41,069 bases of DNA from a virus: positions 1-41,069 of IMG/VR virus record IMGVR_UViG_3300044617_001060. One strand, given 5' to 3'. The notes below the pieces were generated by a model. It was given only the letters and a program-made list of their open reading frames with translations, was not told the origin of the DNA and searched no databases. Positions within the stretch are counted from its first letter, which is position 1. Every line of letters begins with the position of its first letter. Shown here piece by piece: positions 1-9,600 of the stretch. The position numbers and the translations under genes are program-made.

Positions 1-140
1 CACGAGGCGAGCCACCCCCACGGGGGGAATGAGCTGACCGCGATGTCGATACCCTGGGCTCAAAGTTGCGCTCCGGAAATCGTCGTCAACTCCAGCACCA
101 CCAGAGCTCCAGCACCCACTCGTCATCCCCGTCATCATCG
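1..140. other. Left-end non-coding segment after TerL
   Basis: These 140 bases lie beyond the terminase large subunit stop and hold no convincing gene. A C-run followed by a G-run (15-26) could form a small hairpin, but there is no T-run and the loop would be tight. In T7-like phages the genome end follows TerL and carries a direct terminal repeat. The first bases here do not match the last bases of the window by eye, so any terminal repeat is either present once or outside the window. Confidence 0.4.
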
Positions 141-1823
141 TCACGCCGCACCGTGCCCCGTGCGCGCCCAGGTACGCCCCTTTGGCCTCGTGCGCCGCAG
201 TACACCATCGACGAACTTCTTGAGCTCTCGATCACGGGCCTCCTCTCTCGAGGTATTCAAGGCCTTCTCGACATCCACGGACATCACGTTCACCCAGTGC
301 ATCACGGCCATCGCCAGCGCATCCAGTCTATCGTCGTGCACCAAGCACCCTTTGAGCCTGGTGATCCTGGTGAGCTGGTAGAACAGCCGATACAGGTGCG
401 CCGTCTCGGCATCCTTGCCAGCGACGGAGTCATAGTCCTTCTGGATCAGAGCGCGGCTCACGATCAAACGGTGAGCCGTCATCACGGGTTCCAGGGTGTC
501 GATGATGCGCAGCTCCTTCTGCTTGCTCGACTTCACCTCTTCGATGCCGCACGGGTACACTCGGTACACCACGGGCTTCAACAGTTGAGCGAACATGCCA
601 CCGCCAAAGTTCTCCTCCACCAGGATCTTCTGGACCTTGAACCGCTCAGCGATGCGCGCCAAGTTCTCCATGGTGTCCTCGCCGTAGCCCTTGAAGCCGC
701 CGGCGTCCAGCAAGAAGAGCTGGCCGTGCATCATGGCGACCACAGCGTACCCGGTCTCGTCGCGTCCCTTGCCACCTGGGTCGACCGCCATGACGACCCC
801 GGTATACTTGGTGAACCTCGCTTCGCTGATGGTCAGCGCGTTGTACCAACGGTCGCCTCGTAGACCGACGTTCGGCAGGTCTCCTGCTGCGCGCTCGGGC
901 GATGCGCCCCAGATGACCTTCTCGGGACCCATCTCGTTGTCGAGTGGGTACACCAACAGGTCGCTGAGCTTGAGCGGGTACAGGTCACCGTCGCTCAAGC
1001 GGGTGTCCAACATGAACTGCAGAGCGAACCCGGCGCGCCCGTACGACAGTTCACGGGCAGCGATGTCCAGGTCGGTGAATCGTCCGGGCTCCACTGAGGT
1101 GCCCCAGAGCGAATCGTCCGCCGAGGCAATCCAGGGTGACAGCCTGCCGGCGTACGTCTCGCGCTGCTTGGGGTCGGGGAACCGGATGGGCCAGATGCGC
1201 ACATCGTACCCACGCTCGGGCAACAGCCGGTAGACGGAGTCTTCGGTCTGAGGCGTGCCCAGGTAGATGATGCGACCACCGGGCTTGATGAGCGCGTCGA
1301 ACTCCTTGATGCGCTCGGCCAGCTTCTCGCGCTGGAGAACGGTCTCGGAGTTGTTCGGGACTTCGATGTCGTCCGCGATCAAGATGTCGGCGCGCATACC
1401 GGTTGCCTGGCCAAAGATGCCCACGGAGGTAACCGAGGCGGTCTGGCTTGCCCGAGCTGGGCCAACGTCGAAGCAGATCATCGACTTGCGCTGACCGTCC
1501 CGTGGACGGAGGTGTTGCAGCGCGGGGACTTCGTCGATGAGCCTCAACAGGAACTGCGTGAACGCGTCGGATCGTTGCTTGGACGCGCTGACCACCACAA
1601 CATTGAGTTGGGGGTTGCAGTACAAGACCCAGAGGCAGAACGCCGCGGTGATCCAGGACTTGGAAGCACCGCGGAACGCCTGGACCATGGCGCGGCTTGG
1701 GCCGTGCTGCAGATACCAGGCCATGTCGCACTGGAGTGCGGTTGGGTCGGTGAGCTTCAGGTGTCGCCAGATGACACACAGAAACAGCCTGAAGTCCTTC
1801 TTGAAGGGGTCGTCGGCACTCAT
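141..1823 (-). CDS. terL: Terminase large subunit (T7 gp19-like)
   Basis: A 560-residue packaging ATPase and nuclease that pumps DNA into the prohead through the portal and cuts concatemers. The Walker A-type loop is RGASKS (51-56), matching the RGVGKS-type loop of T7 gp19. The Walker B region ILIADD ends at 151-152, and a coupling motif LGTP lies at 188-191. The C-terminal RNase H-like nuclease shows VDPGGKG with the acidic residue at 348 and a later HDDRLDALA segment near 500. Its ATG overlaps the TerS stop as ATGA, which indicates translational coupling. Length is close to T7 gp19 (586). It is the last gene of the late operon. Confidence 0.96.
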   Translation of the reverse strand: MSADDPFKKDFRLFLCVIWRHLKLTDPTALQCDMAWYLQHGPSRAMVQAFRGASKSWITAAFCLWVLYCNPQLNVVVVSASKQRSDAFTQFLLRLIDEVPALQHLRPRDGQRKSMICFDVGPARASQTASVTSVGIFGQATGMRADILIADDIEVPNNSETVLQREKLAERIKEFDALIKPGGRIIYLGTPQTEDSVYRLLPERGYDVRIWPIRFPDPKQRETYAGRLSPWIASADDSLWGTSVEPGRFTDLDIAARELSYGRAGFALQFMLDTRLSDGDLYPLKLSDLLVYPLDNEMGPEKVIWGASPERAAGDLPNVGLRGDRWYNALTISEARFTKYTGVVMAVDPGGKGRDETGYAVVAMMHGQLFLLDAGGFKGYGEDTMENLARIAERFKVQKILVEENFGGGMFAQLLKPVVYRVYPCGIEEVKSSKQKELRIIDTLEPVMTAHRLIVSRALIQKDYDSVAGKDAETAHLYRLFYQLTRITRLKGCLVHDDRLDALAMAVMHWVNVMSVDVEKALNTSREEARDRELKKFVDGVLRRTRPKGRTWARTGHGAA

Positions 1824-2062
1824 GCGGTCTTCACCCCCGGCTTGAACGTCGCCAGGACGTCCCGGAGTTGACCGAGGTCTGCCGAGCTGGTTGGGAGTGC
1901 CTGGATGTTGTTCTGGCGGAGCATGTCGCGCGCCACGGCCATCATGGCCGGCGACGCTTCACCGCTCTTGACGGCTTTCAGGAGCTGGCTGATGAGCGCG
2001 GTGTGCAGCTCCCTCAGCATCTCCAGGTCGCTGCCGGTGGGCTTGTTACTTGGTTCGTCCAT
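1820..2062 (-). CDS. terS: Terminase small subunit (T7 gp18-like)
   Basis: An 80-residue protein directly upstream of TerL and sharing an ATGA overlap with it. It is mostly helical, with a central LKAVKSGEASPAMMAVARD segment followed by MLRQNNI. This is the pattern seen in T7-family small terminases, which recognise the concatemer and hand DNA to TerL. The start is chosen because GAGGTG sits just before the ATG. The gene overlaps the end of the upstream small membrane protein by 17 bases. T7 gp18 is 89 residues, so length fits. The assignment rests on position and helix pattern rather than a catalytic motif. Confidence 0.85.
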   Translation of the reverse strand: MDEPSNKPTGSDLEMLRELHTALISQLLKAVKSGEASPAMMAVARDMLRQNNIQALPTSSADLGQLRDVLATFKPGVKTA

Positions 2063-2285
2063 AGTTCACCTCGAGTCTGCCGCGGATGAACGCGACGTCC
2101 TCGGATACCTGGTTCAGCTTGGATTCGATGCGCTCGGCGTACGCGTCCATCTCCGCCGCCTTGCGCTCGAGCTGGTCGATCTTCTGGGCGTGGGTGTTCT
2201 GCACGATGAACGGTGAACCCAGGGCCACCACGAGTGCCAACAGGACACCCGCGGTCTCGATGTTCTTGCGATACTTCTCGGGCAT
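2046..2285 (-). CDS. Small membrane protein with coiled coil, possible lysis protein
   Basis: A 79-residue protein with one hydrophobic helix at about 11-30 followed by a charged heptad-rich region (about 34-68) that should form a coiled coil. It sits between tail fibre and TerS, where T7 has its holin (gp17.5) and near its Rz-like gp18.5. One N-terminal TM plus a periplasmic coiled coil is the i-spanin layout, and small holins can look similar. The sequence cannot decide between them. It starts two bases after the tail fibre stop, behind a GGGG-type ribosome site. The same CTGGGGTAAAC leader precedes the SGNH gene at 20701. Confidence 0.6.
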   Translation of the reverse strand: MPEKYRKNIETAGVLLALVVALGSPFIVQNTHAQKIDQLERKAAEMDAYAERIESKLNQVSEDVAFIRGRLEVNYGRTK

Positions 2286-2288
2286 GGT

Positions 2289-3587
2289 TTACCCCAGCTT
2301 GATGATGGTGACCTTGAGAGAGACGTGACCAGACAGCCCGGTCTCGGTGTTCTTCTCCCAGTAGTTGCCTCCGGACGTGACACTCTTCGCCTGGACGCTG
2401 AACCTTGCGCCACCAGAGCCGATGGACAGAGGAGCCTCCAGCGACATGACCTGAGCGTCACCGCTCGAGGCGGTTACAAAGATGGACTCGTACACCGAGG
2501 CAGGCAGCGGCGTGCCGGTTGCGACGGTGCCGCTGACGTAGTTCAGACGCACTTGGCTCTTGCGAGCCGAGCTGGTCCCCCACAGAAACTGCTCCACGCG
2601 GATGATGTAAGTGCCCTCTCCCAACTCGAACTCGGCCGACGACGGGATCGTGGCCCAGCTTGGGAGACTGCCAGGGAGAGCGAGAGCGATGCCCCCGCTT
2701 ACGGCGGCCCACGAGGTGGTGAGCGTGCTGTCGGCTGTTGCAGTGCGGGTGAGCACGACGCGGTCCATCGACCGAAGCACGTTCGTCAGGTTCTCACCGC
2801 TGAGCACCGGGAGTGCCGCGGTAGACCCGCTCGCGGGGGAGATCAACGTGGGCAGGTTGCCCACGTTGGTGCCGGCGTTCAGGTACGCCGCGCTCCCGAG
2901 ACCCAACGCGCTCTTCACGTCGTTGGGGGTGATGAGCTCGTACGCGCTCGCACCGCTGTTCGTGCGCAAGAAGTAACCGCCGCGCGCGCTGATGTCGGGG
3001 AGCTGGTTGCTGCCCACGCTCAACAGGGTGCGCATCTCGGCCGCCGTCTTGAGCTCGTACGCCGGCCCACCAGAGGTGGTCGTGACGATGAAGCGGTTGT
3101 TGACCGGGGTGGGGATGGGGGTGTTGCCCAGCAACGCCTGGACTTGGGCCACGGTCTTCGTGGTCCACTCGTAGCCCGCGCCGTCGACCTGGGAGACCGC
3201 GAACACGTTCGCAGCTCCAGGCTCAGGCAGGCTGGTCGTCGCCGACCCACCGGTGCCCGAGAGGTTCAGGCCGTCGATGCGCTCTTCGACCTCCTCGAGC
3301 TTGTACAGCGTCTGGAGGAACGCGTTGTTCAAGTCGCTCGCCAGAATAGCCGAGGAGTCATTGAACTCGACGTACTGCTCGGAGACATCGGTGTCGCGCT
3401 TGATGAGCACTTCGTCGCCGCTGTCCGGGACGGTGGTCGTGGTGACCGTGGTTCCAGAGACGGCAAACGTCGTGTCCTCGGTGCCGTCGATGAACACGCG
3501 GACGTGGTCGTTGCTGAGTACGGGGAACGTGATCTCAAAGGTGTCGTCACTGGCGTCGCCGGTGTACGTCACATAGCTTTCAGCCAT
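2289..3587 (-). CDS. Tail fibre protein (T7 gp17 N-terminal type)
   Basis: A 432-residue protein whose first about 130 residues match the T7-type fibre attachment domain: an opening YTGDAS segment, a FPVLSNDHVRVFIDG segment, and a later SDLNNAF with a KLEEVEERI heptad. This domain docks the fibre on the tail. A repeat-like middle (about 150-260) follows, with units such as PAYELKTAAEMRTLLSVGS and SAYELITPNDVKSALGLGS that alternate beta and turn. The C-terminal half is beta-rich and probably carries the receptor-binding tip. No enzymatic depolymerase motif is visible. It is preceded by two tandem hairpins, and GGAG lies upstream of its ATG. It is shorter than T7 gp17 (553). Confidence 0.9.
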   Translation of the reverse strand: MAESYVTYTGDASDDTFEITFPVLSNDHVRVFIDGTEDTTFAVSGTTVTTTTVPDSGDEVLIKRDTDVSEQYVEFNDSSAILASDLNNAFLQTLYKLEEVEERIDGLNLSGTGGSATTSLPEPGAANVFAVSQVDGAGYEWTTKTVAQVQALLGNTPIPTPVNNRFIVTTTSGGPAYELKTAAEMRTLLSVGSNQLPDISARGGYFLRTNSGASAYELITPNDVKSALGLGSAAYLNAGTNVGNLPTLISPASGSTAALPVLSGENLTNVLRSMDRVVLTRTATADSTLTTSWAAVSGGIALALPGSLPSWATIPSSAEFELGEGTYIIRVEQFLWGTSSARKSQVRLNYVSGTVATGTPLPASVYESIFVTASSGDAQVMSLEAPLSIGSGGARFSVQAKSVTSGGNYWEKNTETGLSGHVSLKVTIIKLG

Positions 3588-3608
3588 GGTTTCACTCCAA
3601 AGGGTTGA

Positions 3609-3654
3609 TTCACCGAACGGTGAAAGCGGTGCACCAAGTGTCCCCGGTGCACCG
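3609..3654 (-). promoter_or_regulatory. Two tandem intergenic hairpins before the tail fibre gene
   Basis: The 74-base gap between the giant virion protein and tail fibre contains two perfect inverted repeats. The first, in transcription order, is CGGTGCACC with a 10-base spacer (arms 3646-3654 and 3627-3635). The second is TTCACCG/CGGTGAA with a 2-base spacer (3609-3624). A short pyrimidine tract lies between them. They could be a leaky terminator, an RNase III processing site as in T7, or part of a phage promoter. The sequence cannot decide. Related hairpins precede other genes at the early end. Confidence 0.55.
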
Positions 3655-3661
3655 TTGTGGT

Positions 3662-6600
3662 TTACATCTCGCTCAGCCGCCGAAGAACAGCCACGGTGGA
3701 CTGTCCCTGGGCACTGGCGACTCTCATCTCTTTGGCCGCTGCCTTGATCTCCGGGAACTCCCGGAGCATCTCGATGCGCGCCTTGCGCTGGTACGCCGCG
3801 ATGATGTTGCGTACGCGGACGACCTTGGGGTTGTCGTTATCCGACGAGTTGACCGGGTCGGGCAGGGTGTCCCAGACGGGCTTGTTGACCAAGGCCTCCA
3901 GGGCCTGGTGTATGGTCTTGCCCTGGATGGTCACCTTGCCGACGCGCTCGAACATGACGTCGTACGCCTCACGGCCGTTCTTGCGAACGCTGCGGAGGTC
4001 GATGCCCTCCCACGTCGTTGCCGGCGGGTGGAAGCCAAAGCGCAACGAGGCGAGCTCGTTGAACACCTTGTCGCCCACGTTGCGCGACAGACCGACGGGA
4101 GACATGAACGTACCCCAGCGATCCGCAGTGGACCCGCTCGCGTCATTCCAACCGAGCCACCCCGCGTTCGGGGTGACGGGTTCGCCGAGCAGGTTGCGCC
4201 GAGGAGGGACCTCGTCGGACATGCCGGGAAGACGACGGCGGATGCCGTCCAGGACGCCGCGGGTCTCCTTGAGCGTCGGGTCGTCCCCGAACGCCTGGTC
4301 GTACCGCGCGAGCGCGGCGGGCACGAGCGACCCAGCCCGATTGCTCAGGATCTTGGTCGCCTGCGCGCCGGTGGGGTTGTTGAGCAGAGTCATCAACTCC
4401 TGCACGCCCGTGAGGTACGTCTTGCTCGTCAGGTTTCGAGCGAAGGACCAGATGGCCTTGGTGGCTACGCCCTCGGTCTCTCCACGGCGCATGTACGCCA
4501 TGCTCTCGGACGCGTCGGCCACGATGCCGAAGATCGAGGAGAACGGGTCGAACCGACGGAACTCCAGGTACTTGGTGGTGCCGTCTTCGTCCTTGATGAC
4601 GAAGCTGTACGGACGCCACCCGGTCGCCTGGAGAACCTGCTTCTCCTCGAGGTTCTCAGGACCGCCGCCGGTGATGAGACCGTTGGCCGCGAGCCACGTC
4701 GCGTACCCCGTGATCCCGAACGCGGCGACCATCTCGCCGCGATGGCGGAGAACCTCGTCCGCGGTGCGCACCTCGCCGTGCTTGGCCATGTGCGCCTCTT
4801 CCATCAGCCCGAGGAACGGGACGTGACGGCCGGCGGCATGGAGCATGTTCACGGGGGCCTTCAGGAACGGCAGGAACAGATGCAGCCAGGGGTTCTTGGC
4901 GCGCAACCGATCCAGCCCCGGCCCGAGGTTGCCCAGCATCTCCTGGGTGAAGTTGACGCTCTGGGCGTACTTCACTGCCTCGAGATGCAGGAACTTGTCG
5001 GGGTCGGTGGGGTCCAGAGCCGCACGACCGTAGTCGTCGTACGCCTCGGTGATCTTCTTCTCGAGCGCAGCCGCAGCCACCAGAGGCTTCTGCGCCTGGG
5101 GGACCGCGGCGTTCTGCCAGACTTCCACGTCGACCTCGTCCATCATCTTCATGCGGATGAAGGCCTGGTAGTTGAGCTGGGACCAGAACTCTTCGGCGGC
5201 CTGGTTCAGGACGAACGGGACGCGCACGAGGCGGCCCCAGCCGTCGATGGCCTGCTTCACGACAGGCGTCTGAGCCCACGAACCGAAGTTGTCACTCTTG
5301 ATGACTCCCATCGACTCGGAAGCAGTTGTAGCCTGGAGGGTGTTGATCTCGGTCTTGATCGTTCTCAGGACCGATCGGACGCCCCTGAAGCCCTTCTGGC
5401 CTGCAGGAGGGGCAATGGCGACGGAGTACGCCATGTCCTTGAAGGCATGCGCGACCCCGGTCATCAGCCTCCAGCTGTTCTTCACTTCTGACAAACCGTT
5501 CCCGCGCGCGGCTTCCACCAGGGAACCGAGCATACGGGCCATGGGCTGGTAGAAGGTCTGGATCCCGCCGCTCAGGGTGTTGATGCCCAGCGTCGGGATA
5601 CCGCTCAGGATCGAAGCCTTCCAGTGCTCCAGGAACACGTCGAGCATCCCGTAGGTCGCAGCGTTCCGGGCGCGCTGGACGGTCTTGGGGAGCTGGCCGG
5701 TCTTGGAGCCGGCCGTGATGACCTGGGCAACCCTCTGGATGCGCGCCTGTTGAGCAGGGGTAAGCCCCTGAGCAGGCGGTGGCGCAGGCAGTGCGGGGTT
5801 CGTGCCAGGGGCAGCCCCAGCAGGATTGCCCCCACTTGGCTGTGGAGGCGCGCTGGGCGATCCTGGAGCCGCGGGGGCACTGGGAGTGGGCTGAGCCGGC
5901 GACGCGCCAGGAGCGATCGTAGGGCCACCGGCGGGGGCCGGGGCTGCTCCTGGGGTTGGTTGCGTAGTTGGCGTCGTCGTGCCGGCGGCCGCGGCGTTAC
6001 CCTTGGGGGCCTTGGCCTTCTTCGCGGGCTTGGGGGAGGTCTTCACGATCTTGCCAAGCTGAGCGTCGACGACCGTCTCGGCGGTCCTGGCGAACGCGTC
6101 TGCCAGCGCACGGTCGCCCTCCTGGCGCGCCTTGTTGGCGAGCTCGGTGTACTGCCGCGCGTTGTCGGTGTTCAAACCAGCCAGCATGTCCTTGAGACCC
6201 TGGACCTTGGCCTCGTCCATGTCACCGACGGCGATGTTGCCCGAGGTCACCGCGACGGCCGCGGCGCGCTGGGTGCGTGCTCTCAGCTCACCGACGTGGC
6301 TGAAGGAAGACAAAGCATCCATGACGCGCTTGAGGTCGCCCTCGTCGGTCGGGACGCCCTGCATGGCCTTCAGGTCCACGGCGCGCGCGGAGTCAGCCAG
6401 TTCACGGGCGAGCGCGTTCTCCATGATGCGCAGTCCGACGATCTTGGCGGCCAGAGAGTCGGTCTGCTTTGCGTTCGCCTCGAGCCAGGAGATGAACTCC
6501 TTGGGGCGCATGGCCAGGTCGTTGGCCATGACCTTGATGTCATCGAGAGTCAGCAGGTTCTTGATGTGCTGCGCGCGCGAGCCGCCAAAGGCGGGCTCAA

Positions 6601-9600
6601 AGTCACGGAGCAGACCAACAACGTCAGCGTCCTCGAAGATGCGACCCTTGTTGATGTGCGGGCGCATGGCGTAGACGGCCGCGGTGGGTTCGTCGAGTCC
6701 GTTTGCACGGGCCTCCTCGAACGCCTCCTTGATCCGTTGCACCATCTTCGGCCCGTCACCGGGGTCATCCAGGTACGGGTGGTCCCAGGCCCACGGGGGC
6801 AAGAGACCGATCTTCTGATCGGCGAACCGACGGTCCTTGGGATGGACCCAGTCAGGATCTCCCTGAGCGGGGATGCTGCCGTCTGCACGGCGCATGTGCT
6901 TGCCGGAGTTGACCCAACTGTTCTGACCACGGGTCTCCGTCGTGAGCGCGGGGATGGCGTCACGAGAGAACATCGACGCGTGCGTCAACCAGGCACGCTC
7001 TTCGCCCTTGGGGCCGAAGGTCGAACCGTCCGCCCCGTGACCGAAGACATCGTGGACGAACCGGAACACGTCGTTGACCGTGACTTCATACGGCTTGCCT
7101 TCGGAGTCCATGATGACTTCGCCGGTCTTGGCGAGCAGCGGGTTGTCAAGCTCGCCACCAGACCCAGTCCCGAAGGACGTGGTCTCGTCGTTGTTGGTCT
7201 TGAAGACGTACAGCCGGCGGTTGGTCTCCAGGTCTTCGATCATGGCCTGGGAAGACGCGTAGCTGAACTTGCCGGCGTCGGGAACCATCCTCAGGCCCTT
7301 GGACTTCAGGAACTCGTACTGGGACATGGTCTCGGTGGCCAAGGCGCGGTACGCCGCGACCACCTGGGGGTTGGTGGGGTCGTGCTGCATCTCGTCGAAA
7401 GCATCGGCGAGACGCTTGGAGAGCTCCTGGTCGAACTGGGGCTTCTCTCCACCGCGCACTTTGGGGGCACTGGGGAACGATGCGGTGTACTCGTCCTTGA
7501 GGGTCGAGGCGATCTTCGACGCCTTGGGAGGAGTCGTCGACGGCTTCGTGCGCAAGGGGTTGGCACGGTTCCAGTCGGAGCCGAGCATGCGGTCGAACAC
7601 ATCGCGCTGCGAGTCGGTGAGTGTGTTCGTGAGCGGGGACTTGACGAGGTGCTCGTAGATCGAGGTCATCCAGTCCTTGAGCGCAGCGAACACGCCGACC
7701 AGGTCAGACGTCGGAGCCTTGCCCGTGCTCAAGTACGTCTCGAAGCCTCGGGCGAACATCTCCTCTTCGCGGACGGTCCACTTGTTGGGGTCGACCACGC
7801 CGAAAGCCTTGGCGGCCTTGTCGTGCAGCTCGGGAGCAAGCTCGGCGGCCTGCCGACGCCAGATGTGGCTGGCCTCGTGCAGGAAGGTGGACTTGTCGAA
7901 GCTGGTGGATGGGTCGGCGTTCTTGAACAGAGTGACCATGGCGCGCCCGTCGTCCATGAACTGGACCTGCCCGCGCGCGCCCTGGCTCAGTCGGTCTGAT
8001 CCCCCAGCTCCTCCAGGAACTGCGGATCCTGCTCGGCGACCACCTCCCACAGCTCCTGCAGTTGGCTGTCGGACATCGAACTCGATTCGGGGTCCGGTTC
8101 GAGAGGCGGTTCGTTCACGCCGGAGGGCGGTGATTTCTTCAGGGGTTCGTCCATTGATGACATCTCCTGCGGCGTCGGCGAAGTCATCGAACTCGATGCG
8201 CTGCGCTCCCATCCGCTTGTACAGATCCTTCTCGTGATACCAGAGGATGGCCTGTGCGGCGGCCATGTTGACCTTCTTGCCGTGCTTCTGCTCGGTGATC
8301 TCCAGCGCACGCTTCATCGCCGTGCGCATGGCTTCACGCTCTTTGGAGTTGCGCGGAGCAGCCGCCGCCCCTTCTTCCAGGACGCGCATGCGGTTGGCCC
8401 AGCGATCGACGGCGTTGCCGTCCTCGAAGCCGCGGGCCTCGAAGTCCTTCTGGAGCTTGGTGTACACGGTCTGCCGGTACGCCTCGTCCTTCTTCAGCTT
8501 GGCAAGGTCGACCCCGGCGAGCTGTTCAGGAGTGGCCTCCGCGAACACCTCGTCAATCTGTTTGACCTGGCGCGCCATGGCCTTCTTCTTTGCTGCCTTG
8601 GTTGGCACAAGAGAGCCACGGAGCCGATTCCAGGTACGCGCCCACCAAAGGTCCATGGTGAGACCGGAGGCGTGCCCGTCCATGTTCGCCAGGAAGAGAC
8701 CGACCTTCGGCCCCAGCATCGACGACCCAGGGAGCTTGGCGTTGACGCCTTCGCCGTTGGGCTTCTTGATGCCGTCGCGCACCATTTCACCGACGGTGCG
8801 TTCATTGCGGAACATCTTCCGCATCTCCTCGAAGCCTACCGTGTCCAACAGGTTCTGCACCTTGCGGACGTTCGCCTGGATGGCGGCGATGTTCTTGCCC
8901 GAGAGCTTCGCGCTGTCGGGATCGAACTTTCCGGTTGCTTTGTAACCCTCGAAGAGTGAAAGTGCACCTTCAATGTTCTGGTGCACGTTGTTGCCCTGGC
9001 TGGCGATGGCCAAGGCGACCTTGAACAGGTACTTGTCGGGAGTGTCGCCCGCCTCACCCAACGTGGGGTGCTTGGCGGACAGCGTGGTGAACATCTCCTC
9101 CACACGGTTGTTGTACCAGTCGGGGGACTGCTTGCCCAGGGGCTGCTCGAGAGCGAACGCAAGCTCATCCGACAGGGCCTGCGCTGTCTCCTCCATGGTC
9201 TTCGGGGAGAAGTCGCTGGCCTTGTACTTGCGCACCGCGGCCTGCCTCTGCTGGAGAGCTTCCTGGAGATCCAGGGTGCGCACACGGCCGCCCTTGCCCG
9301 AGGGCGTGACGGTGAGCCTGTCCTGGCCGCTAAACACGGGGGACGATCTCAGGATCTGCTTCAGCGCGTTGGGGTCGATGGTGCCATCCTCGCGGACGGT
9401 GAGACCAGCGACGGCCTTCTTGTACACGTCCTCGAGGCTCTTGCCGGAGTGCACAGCCAACGTGGCGAACATTCGGTCGGTCACGTCCATCATCTTGCCG
9501 GCGTCATCGCCGTACGCCCCAGCCAACGCTTCGGAGAGCTGGGTGCGGACAGGTCCGCTGCGGTCGAACTTGGGACGCTCCCAGAGCTTACCCTGCACCA

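Noticed and set aside
3605-5491. A 628-codon plus-strand open frame opposite the end of the giant gene
   Set aside because: The product is His/Arg/Leu-rich shadow sequence, with the minus strand encoding conserved helices.
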